Made by a program: the position numbers and the translations under genes. Positions 38,201 to 46,679 of a stretch of DNA of 64,000 nucleotides are shown piece after piece (position 1 is the first letter of the stretch; the number at the start of each line of letters is the position of its first letter). The notes under the pieces were generated by a model, which saw only the letters and a program-made list of their open reading frames with translations, was not told the DNA's origin and searched no databases. Source of the stretch: Typhlomys cinereus (Eukaryota; Chordata; Mammalia; Rodentia; Platacanthomyidae); NCBI GenBank assembly GCA_023101885.1, contig JALPQD010000512.1, forward strand, positions 1,283,772 through 1,347,771, given 5' to 3'.

Positions 38201-41200
38201 CCACCAAACCATGAGATGCACTTAAATGAGGAGCATCTGAAAACTACCACCCTGCCTTTGCTGCCATGTGGTTTGGGCTGTGTAGTTTGCCTCTATCTTG
38301 TCAGGGTAGTCACATCTGGTCAGCATTCAAAATGACAGGTTTATTTTATTTTATTTTTTTTTACATTTTTGCATTTAAAAAAATGTGTCCTGTGGGTGCA
38401 TACATATCACAGCACATGTGTGAAAATCAAATAACAGCTTTGTGGATTTGATTCTCTCCATCCAGCTTTATGTGGGTTCCAAGGATCAGCTTAGGTGTCA
38501 GCCATCATGACAAGTGTCTTTACCTGCACAGTCATTTCACCAGCTCTGAAGTGCCAGATTTTTAGTTGAGTTTGTAATTGGTCAGCAGAGACAAAACTAC
38601 AAAACTAAAAAAAAAGAAATGGGTCATCAAGTAAGTGTCCTTGGCACCCAGAAGTTCTACAAGGTTGAAAAACCCAACTTATTTACATTTCATTTACGCT
38701 TATAATTGGAGTTAGGGTCTCATACATTGTAGTATTCCTGAAGTATAGTTCTAAGCCCAACATTTTTTAAATATTTTTTAATTACTTCCTAGTTTTACAA
38801 GCATATTGAGTACTTATCCCTGCCTCTCTACCTCCCTACCTCCTTTTTTCTCCTTCCCTCCCTTCCTCCTCTGCCTTCATCAATCCATCCCTCTCCCTCC
38901 CATCCTCCTGCCTGTCACTTCTAAGGGTCCCAGGGTTCCCTCTGGCTTTTCTATTCTTGTGGGGATTCGGGCCTCTGTGGTATACCAAGTGACCCCTTCT
39001 CAAGCCGCCCCCTGATAGGGGCATTTCTTTTCACTCATCCAGCTCTAGTTCCCAAGGTCTCTACTGCACATAATTCTCTCTCCTGAGATCCTCACTAGTC
39101 TGTGGGGCATGTTGGTATGTCAATCATTATGCAGGTCTGGTAAGGACAAATCGCGTTTCAGTGAGTTCCTGGATGCAGCAGCCCTGCCTTATGTGGGGTG
39201 TCCAACAGTGGATCTTCTCATCTTTAGGCTCTTACAATCCTGCTGCCCCCTCTTCCACAAGGTTCCCTGAGCCTTAGGATGGGAAGAGATTGGATTGACC
39301 TGTTTGTGGGCGAACATTACAGGGTTGCTGATACTCTGCATTCTGGAGACCATTGTTGTCCTCTTCACTGCTCTTTACTGCCCTAAGCTGCATCCTGTAG
39401 GGATGTTGAGATCCTCTATCTCTGTTGTAAAAGAAGACTTCTAGGCTGAGTGTGAGTGCTCTTCCAATCTATGGGTATAGTAACAAGTATTTACAGAGCA
39501 GTTGGGTGCACTCTCTTCCTACTTATAGGTTTATAGGCTGCTCTTCCTTATTGATCTATTTCCTTCCCTTTTGTAGATTCTCTTTCTAGTTAACAGTAAC
39601 AGGAATGTGTTCCATTCTGATAAGTGGGTTTTAAGTCCAGTCTGAAAGCTGTTGGTTGTCTCCTTGATACTCAAGCCATTATGACACTGGTGGTCACCTG
39701 TTGCCATGGTGATTTTTTTTATTGCAACTTGCAGATCTCATAAGCTAATGAGGCCTTTGATTATTTTCTTTCCCAGCAGCTTCTATAATATTTCTTGGTA
39801 CTGTGTAAGCCATCTAGCAAAGAAGAAGCTCTAGGACCAGTTCCAGTTGATGTATTTTGCCTGTATTCTGTGATCTATATGTGTTGCATCTTAAGTAACA
39901 GGGTCTTACTATGGGTCTTTTGGAGAGCAACCAAGAGATCCCAACATTTTCTTTTTTTTTTTTTTTCTTTTTTTTTTATTAAAAATTTAATTATACATTT
40001 TAAATTTTTTTCCCTTTTTTTTATTAAAAATTTAATTATACATTTAAAAATTTTTTTACCAGTTCCCTCCCTCCCCCCTCCTCCCCCCGAACCCCCTCCT
40101 CTCCCTCCCCTTCCCCCAGTGCCTCCCCCCCAATTCCCAGAGAGTCCTTTGTTGTGTACGTCTAACTCTCCACTGGGTCCTCCTCTCCGATGACATATAA
40201 GGACCCAGTGGCATTTCCATAAGCCCTTTCTCTTGTTCCCCTTAAGCATAAGATCACTACTATGGCTGTCAATCCCTTGCCTCCAGGGGTCTCGGTGCCC
40301 TTAACAGATGCTAGACTTTATGAGGGCAACAGTGCGCTGGACATTGCGCAGGGCATGCAAAGTCCCATTATGATTGCTTTGGCCCCAACTATTGTTGAGA
40401 ATCTTGCAAATCGTTGCTCCTCCCATCCTTTTGCTCTTACAATCTTACCGCCCCCTCTTCCGCAAATGTCCCTGAGCTCCAGGATGGGGAGAGATTAGGC
40501 TGGCCTAGTTCTATGTGATTGATATAGAGTCTCTGAAGTTCTGGATTGTGGTTTGTTGATTTTCTTTTGCAGTTTTGCTGCTCCTGCAATTCCCTCCACT
40601 CCATTCTGCTGGGCACTGTCATTTTAAAATTTTTTACCAGTTCCCTCCCTCCCCCCTCCTCCCCCCGAACCCCCTCCTCCCCCTCCCCTTCCCCCAGTAC
40701 CTCCCCCCCAATTCCCAGAGAGTCCTTTATTGTGTACGCCTAACTCTCCACTGGGTCCTCCTCTCCGATGACATATAAGGACCCAGTGGCATTTCCATAA
40801 GCCCTTTCTCTTGTTCCCCTTAAGCATAAGATCACTACTATGGCTGTCAATCCCTTGCCTCCAGGGGTCTCGGTACCCTTAACAGATGCTAGACTTTATG
40901 AGGGCAACAGTGCGCTGGACATTGCGCAGGGCATGCTAAGTCCCATTATGATTGCTTTGGCCCCAACTATTGTTGAGAATCTTGCAAATCGTTGCTCCTC
41001 CCATCCTTTTGCTCTTACAATCTTACCGCCCCCTCAACATTTTAATTTGATATATTTTTCCTTGATAAGACTTCAAGTAACTTAAAATATCATATAATAT
41101 CAAACAAAATGGGTTCATCAGGGTTACCTTGCATATCTTATGATCATTAGATATTTTCCATGGCAAATAAAAATTTTATTAGTACAGAATGGTATTTTAA

Positions 41201-44200
41201 AATTTTATTTGGGCTGGAGAGATGGCTCAAGGGACTCTGTCTCAAAAACAGAAAGTCTGAGTTCAGATCCCAGGTCTCATATGAAAACACCAGCAAAAAT
41301 GGCAATGGTCTGCACGCTCAGCCTGGTGGGCAGAACCTGGGAAATCCCAGAACAAAGCAAAAAGGAAGTAAAAGTAATCCAGAATGATGACTGAAGTCAC
41401 CCTTGGTCCTCCACAGAGACATGCAGTGCCCTCCACACACACACACTACACAAAATAAAGTTTTTTTTAAATATATTTAAAAATACTAATGCTAAATGAT
41501 ATATATTATATAATAATATTTAAAAATAAAATCAACAGAACATTGTAGCTCACTTCTGTCATTATAGCATTAGGGAGGATGAGGCAGAAAGAATGCCATG
41601 TATTCAGGATTAGCCTGGACTCCAGAGTGAAATCTGTCAACTCCTTTCTTCAAATACTACTTTGTTCATATTAGGTTCAAAATTGGGGGGTGATTGGAAT
41701 GAATTGAATGACATATTTGTCTCTTCCCTTTGGCATGCATACACATAGATACACTATTGTTAACACGGATTTGACTGCTAGCATCTTAGTCAGGCACTAT
41801 TTGTTGTTCTTCCAATAGTCTCCACTCAAATTTTGAAACTTAAACGGCACATTCTCTACATTGAGGATTAAACAGTGAAAATTCTTGTGCACAGCCAACA
41901 GAATAGTAGGATATGCTTGTGAGCCGTGATGGAGGCATGACTGACAGAGTGAGATTAGAATTAGTTGCATGAAAGTGAGCCTCTAGAATGACAAAGCAAG
42001 GAGCAACAGTCTAAACCAACAGAGTGAGCAAGTAACAGGAGTGAGCAGAAGTGGATTAAGTCTTCGGGAAGAGAAAAGGAAAGAGATGCAGATTACATGA
42101 ATAGGTGTTCTAACAGGAGTGAGATCTTAGCGGTAGAGCCTTTGGAGCTACAGGCTGTGTAGACCATGGAGTAGGAAAATGAATAGGAACTGGTGGCCTG
42201 GAAGGATGCCGAGGGTCTGGACTGCTACGGTTTAATGGTTATAGAAGTTTGCAGGTGGGGACTGCACTGTATAGTGTAGGTCAGAGGTGATAGTGTCCGA
42301 ATCAAGCTTGTTACCCCAAACATCTTGCTGTCATTTTCAGAGCCTAAAGCAGGAAGTGGCTCAAGAAGAAGGAACAAGCCAGGCCTTGAGAGAGGAGGCG
42401 CAGAGGAGGGAGATGGCCCTGCAGCAACTGCGTACAGCAGTGAAGGAGGTGAGCAACCAAACGAGTACAACCTCTACAAACCGAATGTCCCTGTGCGCTC
42501 ACCATCATTGCCCTCTAATGGAACGGATCTACTGAAGCCATTAAAAGCAAGTAGTGAGTGGGTAGATACACTACAGCATCATCTATGTTAACGGTCCTAA
42601 GACCTCTCATAGAGTGACCGTAATTGTCCAGGAATGCTTTTCAGATGGGGAGCATTCTCTTTTCCTTGATCTTGCATCTATAGAGTTGGGGAGGGTGGGT
42701 TCAAGAAGACTGAGGGAGCAAGGTATAGTGGTACATGCTTATAATCGTTAACACTTGGGATACTGAATCAGGTGGATTGCAAATTCAAGTCCAGCTTATT
42801 TTAACTCCTTCCCTTACCCCCCCCCCAAAAAAAGACCACTGTTTTGATGGTCCTCATAAGTTGTCAATAGGGAACCATCAACTCACTAGCCAATGCCTAG
42901 GAGGGAGTCCATGGCTTATGTGGGTAGAGGACTGAGACTGGAGGAAGAACTATTCAGTTTTTAAAACAGAATAGAGGTGGGCTAGAGAGATAGCTCAGGG
43001 GTTAAACCTTTGCCTCAAAAGCAGAAGGACCCGAGTTTAGATTCCAGATCTCATATAAAAATGTTGGGGGGGGGAATAGCAGTCGCGAGGACTTCCAGCC
43101 CTGGAAAGTGTACCCTAGAAAATTCTAGAGCAAAACCAAGAGGAGGTATAGCAATCGAGGATGATATCCAAAATCATCCTTGGGCCTTCAGGGGCTCACA
43201 GACAAATACACATGCACGTCCAAATATTAAATACTAAAAAAAAAAAATTGTAATGAGAGTGGGTAAAGTTTTCAGGAAAAGGAAAGAGATGCAGATTACA
43301 TGAATAGGTGGTCTGCCCTGGAGGATTTGAAAGGCAAGATGCTTGTAATTCTGGCACTCAGGAAGCAGAAGCAGGAGGATCACTACAAGTTCAAGGCCAG
43401 TCTGAGATGGAAAATGAGTTCAAGACCATCAAGGGCTAGATAGCAACATCCTGTATCAAAATAAAGGGACTGGAAATACATCTCAGTTGGTAGAGTGCTT
43501 ACCTAGCTTACAGAAAGCCCTGGGTTCATTCCCCAGCATTAAATAAGTGGGGATGTGGTGGTGCACACCTGTAATTCCAGCACCTTGGAAGTGGAGGCAG
43601 GAGGATCAGAAGTTCAAGACTAGCCCTGGGCTACATGAGAACTCAATCAGCAAAGATATGCTAGAAGCTTTTTAGCTCTAGATCCTCAGGTCTCTCCCTT
43701 CATAGCCCCACACCCATGGCTTCTCACTCTGTGTTGTCTTCCTTGCCCCTTTATTCCTCTGAAAGCCTGTGATGAGGCTGGCTGGTGGCCACTTTTGTCA
43801 GGGTGGCGGGGAGAGATTGAAACCAGTGTCGCCTCAGATTTCACTTCATGTTAAGCCGTCTCTAATAGCCTGGCTAACAGAGTTGGCTGAGGGACTGGCT
43901 TCAGATAGAGTTGCTAGTGGGCGGGAGCACCTCTGCTTCCTGAACAGAAACCTGGAGGCTGATGACTCAGAGTCGGCTGGGCAGTAGTTTCCTCTCCAGC
44001 GTTGGATCTCTGAGAATCTAGGGCCTGAGCTACCCACAGAAGCCACCAGTGGGAAGGCTGGGAAGGGACACTGCCTGTGATTCATATGCTCCCCTCCACA
44101 CTCCCACATCCACACCCATGCTCTCACGTGCATAGATCCTCTGCCTCTCCCGGGCCTGGGTTAATCTACTTACCCATCTATTCATTCAGCTCTCAGTGCA

Positions 44201-45017
44201 GAACCAAGACCTTATTGAGAAGAATCTGACGCTGCAGGAACACCTGCGCCAAGCCCAGCCAGGGGCTCCATCACCAGACACAGCCCAGCTGGCATTTGAG
44301 CTGCACCAGGAGTTGGCCAGTTGCCTTCAAGATCTGCAGGCTGTCTGCAGCATTGTGACCCAGAGGGCCCAGGGCCATGACCCCAATCTCTCTCTGCTCT
44401 TGGGCATTCACTGTGAGTCATCAAGCCAGTCTAAGGCGTGTGGGAGAAGAATCTTCATTCTCTTATCCTGTCCAGTTTAGCTATCCTTATAGTAGTATGT
44501 GAAGCGGGTGGCCTGGTCACTGCTTCCTGGGAGTTGACATTAGATAAAGTGTAGGTGTTCATTAAATTTCTCAAACCGTCCTCCTCTACATGGATGACAA
44601 AGCAGACTTTAAGCAACAAGTTATCATCAGTCCACCATCCCCAGCTGATTCTTCAGAAGTGTCATTTCCTGGGGTTCTAGCTGTACTCAGTAGCAGTACT
44701 TAGCATACCTGAAGTCCTGGGCTTTAAACTTCAGTATTTTGGGTTTGTTTTTGTTTGGTTTCTTAAAGCCATAATCTAAGATCACTAGTTTTGGAAAGTC
44801 CCCCTCCATATGATGTTTCCTCCAATGATCCCTAACACTTTTAAAATTCTCTTTAGCTACACAGCACCCTATAATTCAGCTAGATTTGCAGAAGCCAGAT
44901 GTGATCAGGAGGAAACTAGAAGAAGTTCAGCAGCTGCGTCGTGACATTGAGGACTTAAGGACCAGCCTGTCGGACAGATACGCCCAGGATATGGGAGAGA
45001 ACTGTGCCACACAGTGA
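14739..45017 (+). CDS. Cep85: Cep85, centrosomal protein of 85 kDa (13 coding exons)
   Basis: Coding exons: 14739-14793, 17228-17380, 26980-27674, 28612-28745, 29728-29845, 31204-31389, 34616-34768, 34953-35104, 36260-36353, 37141-37191, 42341-42448, 44190-44412, 44857-45017. All have GT/AG sites and compatible phases, giving 760 residues; human CEP85 is, from memory, 762. The start is MAMQEKYP. Residues 1 to about 300 are Ser/Pro-rich and probably disordered; from about 320 to the end the protein is mostly coiled coil (Glu/Gln/Lys/Leu-rich heptads such as [15 protein letters not shown]). From family knowledge, CEP85 sits at centrosomes, restrains NEK2-driven centrosome separation, and binds STIL through its C-terminal coiled coil to support PLK4-driven centriole duplication. 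Regulation is by the CpG-island promoter at 7.2-8.4 kb. No frameshift or premature stop is seen. Identification is firm. Confidence 0.96.
14794..17227 (+). other. Cep85: Cep85 intron 2
   Basis: It holds ID-like tRNA-headed units near 15190-15270 and 15510-15590, an old antisense B2-type unit near 16030-16275, and decayed B1 sequence near 16560-16690. No exon is visible. Confidence 0.5.
17228..17380 (+). CDS. Cep85: Cep85 exon 3
   Basis: The acceptor is TTGTTTCAG and the donor GAGG|GTAAGG. It encodes residues about 19-69, including [18 protein letters not shown], a Ser-rich stretch with likely phosphorylation sites. Confidence 0.95.
19700..20400 (-). mobile_element. probable old L1 3' end, antisense
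   Basis: The + strand shows pyrimidine-rich sequence and phrases also seen in the other L1 3' ends of this window (CTCTCTTCCACATAGGTCCCTGAGC resembles the block at 39.25 kb). It is strongly decayed. Confidence 0.45.
20641..20922 (-). repeat. B2-headed SINE, antisense, next to the retrocopy
   Basis: The poly(T) start, the (GT)n-like stretch and the right-end head match the family. TTTTAGAATT occurs on both sides (20621 and 20926), giving the target-site duplication. Confidence 0.82.
20941..22250 (-). pseudogene. Zfpl1-ps: processed pseudogene of Zfpl1 (Golgi RING-like zinc finger protein)
   Basis: On the - strand, from 22001, the frame opens [19 protein letters not shown] and continues with [11 protein letters not shown], matching the N-terminal zinc-finger part of ZFPL1. 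The C-terminal part reappears in another frame (21543 to 21181) with [28 protein letters not shown] and the end NSHICVGSS, which fits the ZFPL1 membrane segment and C-terminus. There are no introns, at least one frameshift, and the coding span is 821 bases against about 930 in the parent, so internal sequence is lost. A zinc-finger Cys appears changed to Ser (FKHSLV). The parent is a Golgi membrane protein encoded elsewhere; this copy sits antisense in Cep85 intron 3. The outer limits, including UTR-derived parts, are approximate. Confidence 0.88.
22853..22982 (+). repeat. pyrimidine tract (CTTCC/CCCTT)n
   Basis: About 130 bases of almost pure C/T with irregular CCCTTCC units, ending in poly(T). 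It directly abuts an antisense SINE and lies inside the L1 region. Confidence 0.85.
22972..23262 (-). repeat. B2-headed SINE, antisense, inserted in L1
   Basis: A full family copy with a GT-rich tail at the left, C-run at 23149-23162, and head complement TGAGCACTTCTCCAGCCC at the right. It splits L1 ORF2 sequence, so it is younger than the L1. Confidence 0.8.
26440..26535 (-). repeat. decayed B2-type SINE head, antisense
   Basis: TTTAACCCCTGAGCCATCTTCTTAAGCCCC at its right end and GGATCTGGGGATCC at its left match the head of the family, with many changes. It is older than the full copies. Confidence 0.55.
26980..27674 (+). CDS. Cep85: Cep85 exon 4 (largest exon)
   Basis: The acceptor is CTTTCCACAG and the donor ATGCAG|GTAGAG. 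It encodes residues about 70-301, the low-complexity Ser/Pro/Gly-rich N-terminal half, ending in [16 protein letters not shown] where the first coiled coil begins. Confidence 0.96.
27675..28611 (+). other. Cep85: Cep85 intron 4
   Basis: It holds one sense B1-type unit near 28080-28225. Otherwise the sequence is unique, with no exon signal. Confidence 0.45.
28612..28745 (+). CDS. Cep85: Cep85 exon 5
   Basis: The acceptor is TTGTCTTCCAG and the donor GACAA|GTAAGA. It encodes residues about 302-346, including [17 protein letters not shown]. Confidence 0.95.
28921..29178 (-). repeat. B2-headed SINE, antisense (first of two at one target)
   Basis: A poly(T) left end, GAACCACAGGCGAATTCGGG in the body, and head complement CCACCTCTCCAGCCCC at the right. 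It is flanked by AAGTCTTACATCTT and AAGTCTTGCATCTT. Confidence 0.87.
29194..29470 (-). repeat. B2-headed SINE, antisense (second of two at one target)
   Basis: It follows the previous copy after only about 15 bases. It is a more diverged member of the family with a (TG)n stretch at 29219-29246. It is flanked by AAGTCTTGCATCTT on both sides. Confidence 0.85.
29728..29845 (+). CDS. Cep85: Cep85 exon 6
   Basis: The acceptor is TTTTTGCAG and the donor CTACAG|GTAAGC. It encodes residues to 385, including [18 protein letters not shown] (coiled coil) and GDVCLLRLQ. Confidence 0.95.
30305..30577 (-). repeat. B2-headed SINE, antisense, clear target-site duplication
   Basis: TCTTTGCATTG occurs at 30294-30304 and again at 30578-30588. 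The copy keeps its head, body and (GT)n. Confidence 0.9.
30825..31108 (+). repeat. B2-headed SINE, sense, near-complete young copy
   Basis: AGATGATACTTG flanks both ends (30813-30824 and 31109-31120). The head GGGCTGGAGAGATGGCTCAG, B box GAGTTCGGATCC, (CA)n and A-rich tail are all intact. This is the best type copy of the family in the window. Confidence 0.92.
31204..31389 (+). CDS. Cep85: Cep85 exon 7
   Basis: The acceptor is TTTTGGCAG and the donor GAAAGG|GTGAGC. It encodes 62 whole codons (386-447), strongly coiled coil ([19 protein letters not shown]). Confidence 0.96.
31473..32082 (+). repeat. two sense B2-headed SINEs (one head-less, one diverged)
   Basis: 31473-31612 holds only the family 3' part with (CA)n. 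31742-32082 starts GGGTTGGGGAGATGGCTCAG and ends in ACACATGCATG-type sequence and an A-rich tail. It contains an internal diverged stretch. Confidence 0.7.
32204..32388 (-). repeat. truncated B2-headed SINE, antisense
   Basis: It has the tail, (GT)n and most of the body, but stops before the tRNA-like head, a 5' truncation unusual among the copies here. Confidence 0.8.
32389..34615 (+). other. Cep85: rest of Cep85 intron 7
   Basis: AT-rich unique sequence with antisense B1-like remnants near 32630-32755 and 33550-33675 and an old sense B2-type unit near 33705-34030. No exon is visible. Confidence 0.45.
34616..34768 (+). CDS. Cep85: Cep85 exon 8
   Basis: The acceptor is TTTTCCCTAG and the donor CAGCAG|GTAGCA. 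It encodes 51 whole codons (448-498), starting [18 protein letters not shown]. Confidence 0.95.
34953..35104 (+). CDS. Cep85: Cep85 exon 9
   Basis: The acceptor is TGTCTCTTAG and the donor AATAG|GTAATA. It encodes residues 499-548 plus two bases, all coiled coil ([19 protein letters not shown]). Confidence 0.95.
35105..37140 (+). other. Cep85: Cep85 introns 9 and 10
   Basis: Mostly unique sequence apart from exon 10 (36260-36353), with one antisense B1-type unit near 35840-35955. Repeat density is lower than in the other introns. Confidence 0.45.
36260..36353 (+). CDS. Cep85: Cep85 exon 10
   Basis: The acceptor is TTGTCTTTCAG and the donor CGGAAG|GTGACT. It encodes residues about 549-580, an acidic linker ([15 protein letters not shown]). 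Confidence 0.93.
37141..37191 (+). CDS. Cep85: Cep85 exon 11 (17 codons)
   Basis: The acceptor is TTGCTTTTCAG and the donor GTACAG|GTAAAC. This micro-exon encodes [17 protein letters not shown], in phase 0 at both ends, so it could be skipped without a frameshift. Confidence 0.93.
37192..38750 (+). other. Cep85: Cep85 intron 11, left part
   Basis: Largely unique sequence with weak, old repeat traces near 38340-38550. I see no coding or RNA gene here. Confidence 0.4.
38765..39720 (-). mobile_element. older L1 3' end, antisense
   Basis: The pyrimidine-rich start at 38820-38920 and phrases such as CCCCCTCTTCCACAAGG at 39246 parallel the younger L1 3' end at 40.4 kb, but with many differences. 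It lies in Cep85 intron 11, just upstream of the younger insertion. Confidence 0.55.
39951..41035 (-). mobile_element. young truncated L1 insertion with a duplicated 400-bp 3' block
   Basis: Bounded by CAACATTTT at 39942-39950 and again at 41035-41043, so it is one insertion. The + strand begins with poly(T), the complement of an L1 poly(A) end. The block at 40058-40457 recurs at 40636-41035 at a constant offset of 578 bases with only about seven differences. A shorter duplication (TTATTAAAAATTTAATTATA) lies at the tail end near 39977 and 40020. Between the blocks, the sequence reads on the - strand as L1 upstream sequence. The C-rich runs complement the G-rich tract typical of rodent L1 3' UTRs. 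No intact reading frame. Confidence 0.8.
41209..41472 (+). repeat. B2-headed SINE, sense
   Basis: The head GGGCTGGAGAGATGGCTCAA, B box GAGTTCAGATCC and body GGGCAGAACCTGGGAAAT are present. The CA tract is short and is followed by an A/T-rich tail. Confidence 0.82.
41473..42340 (+). other. Cep85: Cep85 intron 11, right part
   Basis: Unique sequence with a faint B1 trace near 41540-41640. Nothing else can be supported. Confidence 0.4.
42341..42448 (+). CDS. Cep85: Cep85 exon 12
   Basis: The acceptor is TCATTTTCAG and the donor AAGGAG|GTGAGC. It encodes 36 whole codons (598-633), coiled coil of the STIL-binding region as known in human. Confidence 0.94.
42977..43640 (+). repeat. SINE cluster in Cep85 intron 12
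   Basis: A sense B2-headed SINE (42977-43238) is followed by a B1-type unit (about 43340-43465), an ID-like unit (about 43468-43545, CTCAGTTGGTAGAGTGCTT with B box GGGTTCATTCC) and another B1-type unit (about 43548-43640). Confidence 0.7.
44190..44412 (+). CDS. Cep85: Cep85 exon 13
   Basis: The acceptor is TATTCATTCAG and the donor TTCACT|GTGAGT. It encodes residues 634-707, including [18 protein letters not shown]. Confidence 0.95.
44857..45017 (+). CDS. Cep85: Cep85 exon 14 (last coding)
   Basis: The acceptor is TTCTCTTTAG and the stop is TGA at 45015-45017. It encodes residues about 708-760, ending [14 protein letters not shown]. Confidence 0.95.
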
Positions 45018-46460
45018 GGGATTCCAGGGAAGACCTGGGCTGCTGCAAGCCCAGTTGGAAACGTTCTGACCCTGACAATCCTGCCTTCTGCTGCTGTTGC
45101 CAGAGGGGAAGGGGGGGGGAGCCTGCACCTGGGGCATGAGGGCTGACAGGGAGTCTTCTGCTTTGCTCCCCTCTGGCTTTGCCTTACTGGGTCATGTTTT
45201 TCCTGTTATCTTAATTCACTCTTAAAGGGTGAGTTACTAATTAATTTTTTTTGCAGGTCCAACTGATAAAAGTCCTCACAAATTGTTCCCAGCCCTAGCT
45301 TGACATCCATCTTTGCCCTTCCCCATCTTGCAGGATGGATCTATATTCATTCCTACTCCATACCAGTACCCATTGGAGGGACCTGCAAAGGCTGAGTAGG
45401 AGCAACCTTTTGAGAATTCTCAGCCCCCAGTATGCTAGCCCATGAGCTAGCTTTCTGAGTTTTCTCAGGTTTGGGCTCACTGCTGCTTCCTCAGGGCCAT
45501 TGTTCTAGCAAAAGCCTCAAGCCTATCTACTCAGCAGAGTACTCACTAAGGATTGGGAGTTTAAGGATTACAAGTGAGGGGCTGCTCAATCTTCTTGACA
45601 TGTCTTTCACAAGACTCTACTCCTTAGCTACCGTGCGTCCTTGGTATTGTGGGCATGGTCAGCGTAGCCTCTTTCCTTTATTCCCAGGCCTTCCGTCCAC
45701 ATTTGGGACCTGAGTGCACATTCCTCTGTGGTTCTGAGTTTGAGAAGAATTTCCCCCTAGAAGGCCACAGGGCAAATAAGAAGCTGCTCAACCCCTTCCT
45801 CAGGACCGAACCTATGCCAGCCTTCCAATTAGTGCCTCTTGTCGGAGCTTTGGAGTGGCTTTTCCTTTCCTGCCCTGGTCACTTTGAGAGTTCAGAGCTC
45901 CGAGTATGGGTCAGTTCTAAGATGAAGCTTTCAGTGTTTCCTGGGGTTTTGTTTTTCTAGGGTCTTTGGACCCTCTGCTTTCTGGTTTTTCTTGCCTCCT
46001 GGTTTAGGAAGCATCTCAGTTGTTGGCCCCATCTGCTTTTGGAGCCAGGCCAGCAGGAGCCATGTCTGTTACGAAGAGTAAAGCGGTTCAGACACAGAGG
46101 CAGCCATGGCAAGACTTGCTAGTATGTAGGGTGTTAGAAGGATCCTGGACTCCACCAGGGCCTGAGTGAACTTCCTTAAGTGTTTTTACAAGTTCATGTT
46201 TTATTAACGGAGTGACTTAGCCCTTCCATTTCAAACAACCCCACCCATCTGGCCATCCCCAGCCTCTGGACTCAGGCCTCCTAGAAGCAGAGCTGCCTGG
46301 TTGGTCTCCAGCCTGTGTTGGGAGCCTAGCCACTATGTTCACGGGTATTTTTTTCTTCGTAAAGTTTATAAGCTGTTATTTATATGAGTCTTTGTTATGT
46401 CAACTGGTTTGTATTGCTATTTTGATTACAGAATAAAATATTTAACAGACGCTTACGTTT
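45018..46460 (+). other. Cep85: Cep85 3' UTR
   Basis: Repeat-poor sequence runs from the stop codon to the poly(A) signal at 46432. The absence of SINEs over 1.4 kb contrasts with the introns and fits an exon under selection. Confidence 0.8.
46432..46437 (+). terminator. Cep85: Cep85 poly(A) signal AATAAA
   Basis: A canonical hexamer in ACAGAATAAAATATT lies about 1.4 kb after the stop and about 230 bases before the next CpG island. Confidence 0.8.
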
Positions 46461-46679
46461 TCTATAGCCGCTTGCCCACCCTTTGCTTTAGCTTATTGAA
46501 GCCAGAGGCCAAATGTGTAGCTGGGTTTCCCCCAGCAACATTGAAGCTGACTTTTGGCAGGTCCAGTTTCCTGTCCACATCTCTCAATATGTCTTTTCGT
46601 CTGTGTGTGAAGGCAAATGAGATCTCTGCCCACACTGCTTTCTGTTAGCCAGAGCTGTCCTGAGTCATAGAACAAGTTG

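Noticed and set aside
40262..41085. Two similar 78-81 codon frames as a duplicated gene
   Set aside because: They are shadows of the duplicated L1 3' block and read opposite to the L1 sense strand.
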